Source of the DNA: Streptomyces chartreusis
GTDB lineage: Bacteria; Actinomycetota; Actinomycetes; Streptomycetales; Streptomycetaceae
Direction of reading: 5' to 3'
DNA length: 64,000 nucleotides
Assembly (NCBI RefSeq): GCF_008704715.1
Contig: NZ_CP023689.1
Location: forward strand, 4,278,001 to 4,342,000
Part shown: positions 27,175 to 35,353 of the stretch, in pieces
How the letters are laid out: every line of letters begins with the position of its first letter
Position numbering within the stretch: the stretch's first letter is position 1
Notes under the pieces: model-generated
Told to the model about the DNA's origin: nothing
What the model saw: only the letters and a program-made list of their open reading frames with translations
The model's database searches: none
Made by a program: the position numbers and the translations under genes

Positions 27175-28235
27175 GCCGGTCCGGCGGTGCGCTCGTGCTC
27201 GCGGATCAGCGGCAGTACGTGGGTGTAGAAGATCCGCATCTCGTCGCGGGTGGGCCAGCCGGAGAAGATGAACTCGCTGACGCCGGCGGCCTTGTACTCG
27301 TACAGGTAGGCCGCGACCTCCTCGTAGCTGCCGACGACGCAGAGCGCGGGGCCGCCGCGGTAGGCGACGGCGCCGGAGTAGAGGTAGGGGGACAGCCAGT
27401 CGTCCTGGGCCTTCTCGGCCAGGCGGAAGGAGTTCTTCACCGCCTCGGAGTCGGAGGCGGCGACGAAACTCGTGACCCAGGCGCGGTGGTCCTCGTCGGG
27501 GTCGCGCATCATCTCGGCGAGGTCGGTCAGCGCCTCCTCGCGGGTCGGGCGGGCCAGGACGTGCATACGGATGCCGGCCCGGCATCCGTTGGCGAGCACG
27601 GGGGCGGTGGCCTGTGCGATGCCCTCCGGGGTGTCGCCGTAGCGCAGCCAGCAGTCGCCGAAGTCGACGGCGGTCTTCTGCGCGGGGGCGGAGGCGCCGC
27701 TGATGTAGATCGTGGGGCGGCCGCCGCCTTTGTATCCCAGTCCCAGCTGGGCTTCTTCGATGCGATAGTGCGCGCCCCGGTGAGAAAGCGGATTCTCGCC
27801 TTCCCAGAAGCGGTGCAGGACACTCAGGAACTCATTCGAGCGGGCATAGCGGTCGTCGTGAGCCAGGAAGTCGCCGTAGTACGCCTGCTCGGCAGGAGAA
27901 ATTCCGGCCACCAGATTCAGCGATATCCGGCCGTCCGACATCCAGGAAATGGTGTTCACGACCTGAGTGAAGAGCGTGGGGCCCAAAAGACCCGGCCGAT
28001 AGGCGAGAATGAACTTGACGCGTTCCGTTTCGCGCACCAGGGCGCCGATCATCGGAAGCGGGTCGGGCATGTGGTAGCTGATGCCCATGAGCAGGGAGTC
28101 GACGCCGAGTTGCTCGGCCTCCTGCGCGAAGTCGACGATCCCGTCGAAGTCAAGCTCCCCGGACCGGTATTTTTCGGTCGCTTTCTGCTGCCCACTGTCC
28201 AGCGGTGAACACCAATGGAACTTCAGCTCCGCCAT
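27171..28235 (-). CDS. Luciferase-like flavin-dependent monooxygenase (SsuD/alkanesulfonate-monooxygenase type)
   Basis: A 354-residue LLM-class enzyme with a TIM-barrel core. FHWCSPLDSG near the start, KFILAYRPGLLGPTLFTQVV, GRISLNLVAGISPAEQAYYGD and GGGRPTIYISGASAPAQKTA are typical of the SsuD branch, whose members cleave sulfonates with FMNH2 and oxygen; other members oxygenate amines or carbonyls in natural product pathways. It needs reduced flavin, presumably from the reductase at 15378-15896. First gene of a three-gene unit (monooxygenase, MFS, ATP-grasp) transcribed from the 28236-28445 region. Confidence 0.88.
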   Translation of the reverse strand: MAELKFHWCSPLDSGQQKATEKYRSGELDFDGIVDFAQEAEQLGVDSLLMGISYHMPDPLPMIGALVRETERVKFILAYRPGLLGPTLFTQVVNTISWMSDGRISLNLVAGISPAEQAYYGDFLAHDDRYARSNEFLSVLHRFWEGENPLSHRGAHYRIEEAQLGLGYKGGGRPTIYISGASAPAQKTAVDFGDCWLRYGDTPEGIAQATAPVLANGCRAGIRMHVLARPTREEALTDLAEMMRDPDEDHRAWVTSFVAASDSEAVKNSFRLAEKAQDDWLSPYLYSGAVAYRGGPALCVVGSYEEVAAYLYEYKAAGVSEFIFSGWPTRDEMRIFYTHVLPLIREHERTAGPA

Positions 28236-28445
28236 GCTGGTTCCCCGTTCGTGAATACGAGGTCACCCCTACCCGATCATGGCCAAACCGGGCATTCGCT
28301 CCCCCGTGCGACTCATATTCCTTGGGGACACTGACACGTGCCCGCCTGGGCAGTCAAGATCGATCCATATTCTGGAATGTCTGCCGGAGATGCCGATCGA
28401 CGGTTACCGTGGCTTGTTCAAGGGCGAGGAAAGGATGTCTGAAAA
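28236..28445. promoter_or_regulatory. Divergent region between monooxygenase and thioesterase genes
   Basis: 210 bp relatively AT-rich for the window. CATATTC occurs at 28313-28319 and again near 28367-28373, which might mark a regulator site. GAAAGGA at 28429-28435 is the ribosome site for the GTG at 28446. No firm promoter could be assigned. Confidence 0.4.
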
Positions 28446-29195
28446 GTGCTCCACTCCACCCGCTGGCTAAAGCGTTACCGCCCCTCGGACGCACCCCGGC
28501 TGCGGCTGTTCTGTCTGCCGCACGGCGGTGGCACCGCCGCCTTCTTCCGCAGCTGGGCGGAGGCGCTGCCCGCGGAGGTGGAGCCGGTGGCCGTCCAGTA
28601 CCCGGGCCGCCAGGACCGTCTGGCCGAGAGTTGCGTCGCGGACATGGACACCCTCGCGGACGCCGTCGCCGAAGCCCTCGCCCCGCTGCTGGAGGCGCCG
28701 TTCGCCCTGTTCGGCCACAGCATGGGAGCCACCGTCGGCTACGAGGTGACGCGCCGGCTGGAGGACCGGGGCACGCCCCCGCTGCGGCTGTTCGCCTCCG
28801 GCCAGGCCACCCCCTTCGCGGAGCGGACCGGCCGCCCGCTGCACCACGAGGACGACGCCACCATGCTCGCGGGCGTGCGCGGCCTCGGCGGCGCGTACGA
28901 GACGCTGGCCGACGACCCCGACCTGCTGGAGGTCGTCCTGCCCTCCCTGCGCGCCGACCTGCGCCTGATGGAGACCTACCGCCCCACGCCCGGCGCCCGC
29001 ATCGGCACCCCGGTGACCGTCTACGCGGGCGGGGCGGACCCAGGCGTCCCGGTGACGCAGGCGGCGGCCTGGCGCGAGGCGACCACCGGCGGCTTCGCCC
29101 TGCGCACCTTCCCGGGCGGCCACTTCTTCCTCACGGAGCATCAGCGGGAACTGCTGGCCGACATCCTCGACAGCGTTTCGGCCGGCCGCTCCTGA
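28446..29195 (+). CDS. Type II thioesterase
   Basis: A 249-residue alpha/beta hydrolase of the GrsT/RifR group. LRLFCLPHGGGTAAFFRSWAEAL at the N-terminus, VAVQYPGRQDRL, the nucleophile Ser92 in LFGHSMGATVGYE, the acid in VYAGGADPGVP and the histidine in FPGGHFFLTEHQ make a complete catalytic set. These enzymes remove wrong or stalled groups from carrier proteins; here it could also release the product from the free-standing carrier. GTG start at 28446. It converges with the M20 peptidase gene, 6 nt apart. Confidence 0.93.
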   Translation: MLHSTRWLKRYRPSDAPRLRLFCLPHGGGTAAFFRSWAEALPAEVEPVAVQYPGRQDRLAESCVADMDTLADAVAEALAPLLEAPFALFGHSMGATVGYEVTRRLEDRGTPPLRLFASGQATPFAERTGRPLHHEDDATMLAGVRGLGGAYETLADDPDLLEVVLPSLRADLRLMETYRPTPGARIGTPVTVYAGGADPGVPVTQAAAWREATTGGFALRTFPGGHFFLTEHQRELLADILDSVSAGRS

Positions 29196-29201
29196 CCGCG
29201 C

Positions 29202-30467
29202 TCACCCGACGCCGACCGTCCGCAGCACCGTCACCGCCAACGTCCGTGCCACCTCGGCCACTTCGGCCAGGGACACCTGTTCCCGCGCGCTGTGCGCCAC
29301 CCGGATGTCGCCCGGCCCGTACTGCAGCGTCGGGATCCCCGCCCCGGAGTACAGCCGCAGATCGCTGCCGTACGGCGCCCCGCACTCGCGCGGGTCCGCG
29401 GCTCCCCCGGCATCGGCGTGGGCGCCGCGTATCAGCGCCGGCAGCGGGTGGCCCCCGGGCAGCCGGCCGCTGGCGAACTGCCCGCCCGGCCAGGTCACCG
29501 TCGCCGGATGCCCGCGCAGCCACGGGTCGGCGGCGCACGCCTCGGCGACGCACCGCTCGAAGGCGGCCCGCGCCTCGGCCGGGTCCTCGCCGAGCCGTAC
29601 GCCCAACCGCCCCTCGGCGACCAGCAGATCGGGCACGCTGCTCGCCCAGTCCCCGGCGCGGACGGTGCCCACCGACAGGGCGTAGGGGATCGGGTGCTCG
29701 GCCATCAGCGCGTCGGCGTCCCGGTTGCGCTCGGTCTCCAGCCGGGCCAGCGCCGCGTGCAGCGGCACATACGCGTCGATCGCGCTGACGCCCTGGTCGC
29801 GGGCGCTGCCGTGGGCCGCCTTGCCGGGCACGGCGATCCGGAAGGTCAGCGCGCCGGCGTTGGCGGTGACGAGGGCGCCGCCGGTCGGCTCGGTGATGAC
29901 GCAGACGTCGCCGCGGTGGCCGCGCCGCAGCGTGCCGAAGGCGCCGAGGCCGCCGTCCTCCTCCCCGACCACGAAGTGCACCCCGACCCGCCCGCGCAGC
30001 CGCACCCCGGCGGCCCGGATCGCGGCGAGCGCGGCGAGGTGGGCGGTCAGCCCGGCCTTCATGTCGCAGGCGCCGCGCCCGTGCACGACGTCCCCGACGA
30101 CCCTGGGCACGAACGGGTCGCCGTCCCAGGCGTCCGGGTCCCCGGGCGGTACGACGTCGACATGGCCCTGCATCACGAAGGTGGGCCCGTCCCCGCCGTC
30201 CCCGGTGACCCCGACCAGGCCCCAGGCCTCCTCGCGCTCGGCCTCCGTGCCCGGGAACTCCGGGTCCGCACGCAGCGCGTCCAGGTCCATGGACCACAGG
30301 TCGACGTCCAGACCGAGCCGCTCCAGCCGCCCGGCCAGCAGATGCTGGAGCTCCGACTCGGCGGCGCTCCCGGTCACGCTCGGCACGGAGATCAGCTCCA
30401 GCAGCGTCCGCCCGATCCCGGCCTCGTCGATCTCCGCCAGTACGGCGTTCTCCACGTCACTCAGCAC
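29202..30467 (-). CDS. M20-family metallopeptidase (ArgE/DapE-like)
   Basis: A 421-residue zinc amidohydrolase. Metal ligands are visible in MQGHVDVVPPGDPDAWDGDPF (His), GRGACDMKAGL (bridging Asp) and VVGEEDGGLGA (catalytic Glu pair); the lid/dimerisation domain begins near NAGALTFRIAVPGKAAHGSA. Family members remove acyl or aminoacyl groups from amino acids or cut dipeptides. GTG start at 30467 with a GGGAGG-type site 8 nt upstream. It lies next to the thioesterase and may be the edge of the cluster (processing or self-protection) or an independent metabolic gene. Confidence 0.87.
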   Translation of the reverse strand: MLSDVENAVLAEIDEAGIGRTLLELISVPSVTGSAAESELQHLLAGRLERLGLDVDLWSMDLDALRADPEFPGTEAEREEAWGLVGVTGDGGDGPTFVMQGHVDVVPPGDPDAWDGDPFVPRVVGDVVHGRGACDMKAGLTAHLAALAAIRAAGVRLRGRVGVHFVVGEEDGGLGAFGTLRRGHRGDVCVITEPTGGALVTANAGALTFRIAVPGKAAHGSARDQGVSAIDAYVPLHAALARLETERNRDADALMAEHPIPYALSVGTVRAGDWASSVPDLLVAEGRLGVRLGEDPAEARAAFERCVAEACAADPWLRGHPATVTWPGGQFASGRLPGGHPLPALIRGAHADAGGAADPRECGAPYGSDLRLYSGAGIPTLQYGPGDIRVAHSAREQVSLAEVAEVARTLAVTVLRTVGVG

Positions 30468-30563
30468 GACGACGTCCCTCCCCTCGCCACCGGGCGCACG
30501 GCCCGCCCGCTCAGATGGTGGCCCATGACGGGGAGATCCGAGAGGGGGCGGGCCCTCGCCGGG

Positions 30564-32012
30564 TCAGCCGGAGCCGCCGACGGTGAAGCCGATCGCCGTC
30601 CCGCCGCCCTCCCGGTGGAACGCGAACGGCGCCCCGCCGTGCGCCAGCGCCACCTCCCGCACGATGGACAGACCCAGCCCGGACCCGGGCAGGGAGCGGG
30701 CGTCGGCGGCGCGGTAGAAGCGGTCGAAGACCCGGATCAGGTCGTCCTCGGCGATGCCGGGTCCCCGGTCCAGGACCTCGACGCGCACGGTTCCCGGGCG
30801 GGCGGGTCCGGCGACGCCGATCTCGATGGGCGCGGTGCCGTCGCGGTCGAACTTCGCCGCGTTCTCCACGAGGTTGGTCACCGCCCGCTGGAGCATCGCG
30901 GGCCGGCCCTCCGTGGTCGTCTCGCCGCTCGTCCGCACCAGGATCCGCCGTCCGGTGCGCCGCCGGGCGAGCACCGCGACGTCCTCGGCGATGTCGGCGA
31001 GGTCCACCCGCTGGGCCGGCTCGGTGTCGGACTGCCCGGCCGCCAGATCGACCAGCTCGTTGACCAGGTCGGTCAGTTCGCGTGCCTCCTGGCCCAGGTC
31101 CGCCACCAGCTCGTCGCGGGTGTCGGGCGGCAGCTCGTCGATGCGGCGCAGCAGGGAGATGTTGGTCCGCAGGGAGGTGAGCGGGGTGCGCAGCTCGTGG
31201 CCCGCGTCCTGCACCAGCCGCCGCTGGTCCTCCTCGGACTGGGCCAGCCGCCCCAGCATGCGGTCGAAGGCCCGGCCGAGGCGGCCGACCTCGTCGTAGC
31301 CGGTGACGGGCACCTGGATGCCCAGCTGCCGGGTGCGCGCGACGTCCTCGGCCGCGTCGGTGAGGACGACGAGGCGGCGGGTGATGCGCCGGGCCAGCCA
31401 CCAGCCGAAGAGTCCCGCGAGGACCACCACGGCCGCCATCAGCAGCAGCGTCCGCTGCTGGAGCGCCCGCAGCAGGTCCTCGGTGTCGCTGAACTCCTGG
31501 GCGATCTGCACCGCGCCCCGGCCGCCGCCGAGCGCGACGGTCGCCACGCGGTAGACGTCGCTGCCGACGTCTACGTCCTTGTGCTGGACCATCCGCCCGG
31601 CCGTCCCGTCGGCCGCGATCCGCCGGTCGGACGCCGTCACCGGCAGCCCCGGCCGGCCCGGGTCGACGACGGCGCCGTCCGGGCCCAGCACCTGCACATC
31701 GGTACGGGCGGGCCGTACGAGATCGTGGCCGGGCGCGGAGGAGGAGAAGTCGTCCGGCAGCATCGGCCGCTGCCGCACCTCGCCGCGCAGGTCCTGCACG
31801 ACCTCGTCGAACACGGACTCCTGGTCCACCCGCACCAGCCGGGCGGCGGCGGTGTACGACAGCAGGCCGACCAGGACGGTGACGACGGCGGTGACGGCCG
31901 CGAAGGACACGGCGAAGGTGGAGCGCAGCGAGACGAGCCCGGTCCGCCGGCGTCCGGTCAGCAGCCGTGCGGCGAGGCTCCTGGCGAGCCGTCGGCGGGC
32001 GGGGCCGCCCAC
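30564..32012 (-). CDS. Sensor histidine kinase
   Basis: A 482-residue membrane kinase: transmembrane segment 1 (residues ~31-58), a ~125-residue extracytoplasmic sensor region, segment 2 (LLLMAAVVVLAGLFGWWLARRI, ~189-210), HAMP, dimerisation/phosphoacceptor domain with His272 in DAGHELRTPLTSL, and HATPase with N box (LVENAAKF), G1 (VLDRGPGIAEDD) and G2 (GSGLGLSIV). GTG start at 32012 immediately follows the stop of the response regulator gene. It resembles MprB-type envelope-stress kinases; the signal is not known. Confidence 0.93.
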   Translation of the reverse strand: MGGPARRRLARSLAARLLTGRRRTGLVSLRSTFAVSFAAVTAVVTVLVGLLSYTAAARLVRVDQESVFDEVVQDLRGEVRQRPMLPDDFSSSAPGHDLVRPARTDVQVLGPDGAVVDPGRPGLPVTASDRRIAADGTAGRMVQHKDVDVGSDVYRVATVALGGGRGAVQIAQEFSDTEDLLRALQQRTLLLMAAVVVLAGLFGWWLARRITRRLVVLTDAAEDVARTRQLGIQVPVTGYDEVGRLGRAFDRMLGRLAQSEEDQRRLVQDAGHELRTPLTSLRTNISLLRRIDELPPDTRDELVADLGQEARELTDLVNELVDLAAGQSDTEPAQRVDLADIAEDVAVLARRRTGRRILVRTSGETTTEGRPAMLQRAVTNLVENAAKFDRDGTAPIEIGVAGPARPGTVRVEVLDRGPGIAEDDLIRVFDRFYRAADARSLPGSGLGLSIVREVALAHGGAPFAFHREGGGTAIGFTVGGSG

Positions 32013-32738
32013 TCAGTCCTCCCGCAGCACGTAACCCACCCCGCGGACCGTTTGGATCAGCTGCGGGGCGCCCGGCTCGTCGAGCTTGCGGCGCAGGTAG
32101 CCGACGTAGACGGCGAGGTTCTTGGAGCCGGGGCCGAAGTCGTAGCCCCAGATGCGGTCGTAGATGGTGGCGTGGTCGAGGACGATGCCGGCGTTGCGCA
32201 CGAGCAGCTCCAGCAGCTCGAACTCGGTCCGCGTCAGCTCCAGCTCCCGCTCGCCCCGCCAGGCCCGGCGCGCCTGCGGGTCCATCCGCAGCCCGGCGGC
32301 CTCGATCAGCCGGCCTATGGGTCCGGGGGGCTGCCGGGGTACGTCGACGGGGGCGGGGGTGCCGTTGTTCTCGCTGGTGCGGCGCAGCAGGGCGCGCAGG
32401 CGGGCGAAGACCTCCTCCACGTCGAAGGGCTTCACCACGTAGTCGTCGGCGCCCGCGTCCAGGCCCGCGATGCGGTCCTGGGTCTCCACGAGCGCCGTCA
32501 GCATCAGGATCGGGGTGCGGTCGCCCTCGGCGCGCAGCACCCGGCAGACCTGGAGCCCGTCTATGCCGGGCATCATCACGTCCAGCACGAGCACGTCCGG
32601 CGGGGTGCGGTGGGCCTGCGCCAGCGCCTCGACGCCGTCGGCGACCGCGGTGACCTGATAGCCCTCCAGGGTCAGCGCGCGCTCCAGGGCGTGGCGGATG
32701 GCGCGGTCGTCTTCGGCGAGGAGAACAGTCTGGGACAC
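32013..32738 (-). CDS. OmpR/PhoB-family response regulator
   Basis: A 241-residue regulator: receiver domain with acidic pocket ED (residues 9-11), phosphoacceptor Asp53 in VLVLDVMMPGIDG, the conserved Lys in DDYVVKPFDVEEV, a short linker, and a C-terminal winged helix (LELTRTEFELLELLVRNAGIVLDHATIYDRIWGYDFGPGSKNLAVYVGYLRRKL in shortened view) of OmpR type. It is encoded directly upstream of its kinase. Targets may include its own operon; position next to the biosynthetic cluster makes cluster control possible but unproven. Confidence 0.95.
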   Translation of the reverse strand: MSQTVLLAEDDRAIRHALERALTLEGYQVTAVADGVEALAQAHRTPPDVLVLDVMMPGIDGLQVCRVLRAEGDRTPILMLTALVETQDRIAGLDAGADDYVVKPFDVEEVFARLRALLRRTSENNGTPAPVDVPRQPPGPIGRLIEAAGLRMDPQARRAWRGERELELTRTEFELLELLVRNAGIVLDHATIYDRIWGYDFGPGSKNLAVYVGYLRRKLDEPGAPQLIQTVRGVGYVLRED

Positions 32739-32830
32739 CCGTTCAGTCTGCCAAGGCCTCCGGCGGTTCGGCTGTTTCGGGTGCGCCGCAGTTGCCCTTC
32801 TTACTGGGATCTCACCGTCACACGGCCGTC

Positions 32831-32851
32831 TCCGGGGGCTCCGCCCCCGGA
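32831..32851. terminator. Hairpin terminator after the FMN reductase gene
   Basis: TCCGGGGGC (32831-32839) pairs with GCCCCCGGA (32843-32851) around a 3-nt loop, followed by CCCCCGTTT. It lies between the response regulator start and the FMN reductase stop. Confidence 0.6.
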
Positions 32852-32866
32852 CCCCCGTTTCGGCCT

Positions 32867-32900
32867 GGACGGCCTCGTCCTCAAACGCCGGACGGGCTGG
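32867..32900. repeat. Streptomyces-type dispersed intergenic repeat
   Basis: The stretch around CTCGTCCTCAAACGCCGGAC (from 32874) matches from memory a short sequence scattered between genes in many Streptomyces genomes. It contains a small dyad, CGTCC (32876-32880) with GGACG (32890-32894). Together with the adjacent hairpin it fills most of this 178-bp gap. Confidence 0.55.
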
Positions 32901-32916
32901 TACATGTCTCCCCGCC

Positions 32917-33522
32917 TCAGCCGCCGGCCGGGCTCGACAGTGCCGCCAGCTGTTCGGCGAACGGCACCACCGCGAGGTCGTCCCCGGCGGGCCGCCTCGC
33001 CCCCGACAGGCCCTGCATCAGCGCAGCCAGTTCCCCGGCCGCCCGGTCGATGCGACCGTTCAGGCCCTCCGCGCCCCAGTCCTCCGAGGCGGCGTACACG
33101 CCGGTCGGGACGACCACGGCGCGCAGATGGGCGAAGAGCGGGCGCAGCGCGTGCTCCAGGACCAGGGAGTGCCGTGCCGTGCCGCCGGTCGCGGCGATCA
33201 GCACCGGCAGCCCCGCCAGCGCGTCCTTCTCGATCACGTCGAAGAACGACTTGAACAGTCCGCTGTACGACGCCGAGAACACCGGCGTGACGACGATCAG
33301 TCCGTCGGCCGAGGTCACCGCGTCGATCGCGGCGGCCAGCTGCCGGCCGGGGAAGCCGTTGGTGAAGTTGTGCGCGATCTCCACGGCGAGGTCGCGCAGC
33401 TCGACGACCTCGACCTCCACGGGCTCGGCGACGGTCCGTACGGCCGCCGCCGCCAGCCGGTCGCCCAGCAGCCGGGTGGAGGACGGGACGCTCAGCCCCG
33501 CGGACACGACCACGAGCTTCAT
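32917..33522 (-). CDS. NADPH-dependent FMN reductase
   Basis: A 201-residue flavodoxin-fold reductase of the CE1759/MsuE-like type: MKLVVVSAGLSVPSSTRLLGDRLA binds the FMN phosphate, and VTPVFSASYSGLFKSFFDVI is the conserved central motif. It supplies reduced FMN. Its ATG overlaps the stop of the upstream luciferase-like monooxygenase (ATGA, 33519-33522), so the two form a two-component oxygenase. Confidence 0.92.
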   Translation of the reverse strand: MKLVVVSAGLSVPSSTRLLGDRLAAAAVRTVAEPVEVEVVELRDLAVEIAHNFTNGFPGRQLAAAIDAVTSADGLIVVTPVFSASYSGLFKSFFDVIEKDALAGLPVLIAATGGTARHSLVLEHALRPLFAHLRAVVVPTGVYAASEDWGAEGLNGRIDRAAGELAALMQGLSGARRPAGDDLAVVPFAEQLAALSSPAGG

Positions 33523-34613
33523 GCGACGGTCACCTCCTGCGACTCCTTCTTCACCAGCAGGGAAGCGTGGGTCGGCGCGTCCGGCACGTCGGCCGGGCGC
33601 CCGGCGGCGAACTCCTTGCGCAGCACCGGCACGACCTCCTCGCCGAGCAGGTCGAGCTGCTCCAGGACGGTCTTGAGCGGCAGCCCGGCGTGGTCCATCA
33701 GGAACAGCTGGCGCTGGTAGTCACCGGCGTACTCGCGGAAGGCGAGCGTCTTCTCGATCACCTGCTGGGGGGAGCCGACCGTCAGCGGGGTCTGGTCCAT
33801 GAAGTCCTCCAGCGACGGGCCGTGCCCGTAGACCGGGGCGACGTCGAAGTAGGGACGGAACTCGCGGATCGCGTCCTGGGAGTTCTTCCGCATGAACACC
33901 TGGCCGCCGAGGCCGACGATCGCCTGCTCGGGCGTGCCGTGGCCGTAGTGGGCGTACCGGGACCGGTACAGCTCGACCATCCGCTTGGTGTGGTCGGCCG
34001 GCCAGAAGATGTTGTTGTGGAAGAAGCCGTCGCCGTAGTACGCGGCCTGCTCGGCGATCTCCGGGGAGCGGATGGAGCCGTGCCAGACGAACGGCGCGAC
34101 GCCGTCCAGCGGGCGGGGCGTGGACGTGAAGCCCTGGAGAGGCGTACGGAACTTGCCCTCCCAGTTCACGACGTCCTCGCGCCACAGCCGGTGCAGCAGG
34201 GCGTAGTTCTCGATGGCGAGGTTGATGCCCTCGCGGATGTCCTGCCCGAACCAGGGGTAGACCGGGCCGGTGTTGCCGCGGCCCATCATCAGGTCCATCC
34301 GGCCGTCGGCCAGGTGCTGGAGCATCGCGAAGTCCTCGGCGATCTTCACCGGGTCGTTCGTGGTGATGAGCGTGGTGGAGGTGGACAGCACCAGCCGCTC
34401 CGTCCGCGCCGCGATGTAGCCGAGCATCGTCGTCGGCGACGACGGAACGAACGGCGGGTTGTGGTGCTCACCGGTCGCGAAGACGTCGAGTCCGACCTCC
34501 TCGGCCTTCAGCGCGATGGCGACCATGGCCTTGATGCGGTCGCGCTCGGTCGGCGTACGGCCCGTGGTGGGGTCCGGCGTGACATCGCCGACGCTGAAGA
34601 TCCCGAACTGCAT
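33519..34613 (-). CDS. Luciferase-like flavin-dependent monooxygenase (CE1758 type)
   Basis: A 364-residue LLM-class enzyme: MQFGIFSVGDVT start, LKAEEVGLDVFATGEHHNPPFVPSSPTTMLG, and GRMDLMMGRGNTGPVYPWFG are family landmarks. With the overlapping FMN reductase it makes a standard two-component monooxygenase; substrates of this subgroup are unknown or involve organosulfur or xenobiotic compounds. It is separate from, and not closely like, the cluster monooxygenase at 27171. ATG 34613; preceded by GGAGGGTGAGCG. Confidence 0.9.
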   Translation of the reverse strand: MQFGIFSVGDVTPDPTTGRTPTERDRIKAMVAIALKAEEVGLDVFATGEHHNPPFVPSSPTTMLGYIAARTERLVLSTSTTLITTNDPVKIAEDFAMLQHLADGRMDLMMGRGNTGPVYPWFGQDIREGINLAIENYALLHRLWREDVVNWEGKFRTPLQGFTSTPRPLDGVAPFVWHGSIRSPEIAEQAAYYGDGFFHNNIFWPADHTKRMVELYRSRYAHYGHGTPEQAIVGLGGQVFMRKNSQDAIREFRPYFDVAPVYGHGPSLEDFMDQTPLTVGSPQQVIEKTLAFREYAGDYQRQLFLMDHAGLPLKTVLEQLDLLGEEVVPVLRKEFAAGRPADVPDAPTHASLLVKKESQEVTVA

Positions 34614-34697
34614 GGTCGCTCACCCTCCAGGTTGTTGACGCTTCAACTATACCCGGAGAACGGAGACCTGCGGCGGACTATTCCCGGCCCGTCGCGC

Positions 34698-35291
34698 TCA
34701 CCCCCAGTGCGGGTCCCGGCCGGTCCGGGCGAGCAGGCGCTCGAAGGGGGACGCGCCCGCCGGCTCCGGGACGGGCTCTCCGAAGACCCCCATCTTCCGG
34801 GCCGTCGGCGCCAGCGTGTCCACGGCGCCGGTGAGCTCCGCCACGACCGGCTCGTCGGCGCCGGCGTAGTCCTGCCCGGTCGCCCGCGCCAGGTCCCACA
34901 CGTGCACCGTCAGATCGAGCAGCGCCATCGAGCCGACGAGCCGCGCGGGCATGTCCATCCCGCCGGTCCGCCCCTCCTCCGCGCCGGGCGCGGACCAGGC
35001 AGCCACCAGCAGGTCCGCCTCCCGCACGAGCCCCTCGCGCCACTCGGCGTCCTCGGCGACCCGGTCCGGGATGCTGTCGCCGAAGTCCGACGCCTCCTTC
35101 GCGGCCAGCCGCTGGAACTGCACGATCACCTGGTAGAGGTGATTGACCAGCGCCTTCACGTCGTACTCCGCGCAGGGCGTGGGCGCGGTGAGCGCCTCGT
35201 CGGGGATGCCCCGCACCACCACGCCCGCCCGCTCGCGTGCCATCGCCAGCAGCTCGCCGATGCCGTACGTCTTCACACCGTTCGTGTCCAT
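34698..35291 (-). CDS. TIGR03086-type metal-binding protein (DinB/maleylpyruvate-isomerase fold)
   Basis: A 197-residue protein of the mycothiol-dependent maleylpyruvate isomerase N-terminal superfamily. Landmarks: TPCAEYDVKALVNHLYQV (first metal-binding His region) and LLDLTVHVWDLARATGQ (second His). Such proteins use a metal and often mycothiol for conjugation or isomerisation; the exact reaction is unknown. ATG 35291 is taken because it gives the family N-terminus. Divergent from the AraC gene. Confidence 0.85.
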   Translation of the reverse strand: MDTNGVKTYGIGELLAMARERAGVVVRGIPDEALTAPTPCAEYDVKALVNHLYQVIVQFQRLAAKEASDFGDSIPDRVAEDAEWREGLVREADLLVAAWSAPGAEEGRTGGMDMPARLVGSMALLDLTVHVWDLARATGQDYAGADEPVVAELTGAVDTLAPTARKMGVFGEPVPEPAGASPFERLLARTGRDPHWG

Positions 35292-35353
35292 GCCTCGACG
35301 GTAGGGACCGCGGCGGCTGCCCTTCTTGAAGAAACGCGACGTACGATCCGGCC

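Noticed and set aside
29292..33254. Long plus-strand open frame (1320 codons)
   Set aside because: Antisense to the M20 peptidase, kinase and response regulator, all with clear motifs; low-complexity composition.
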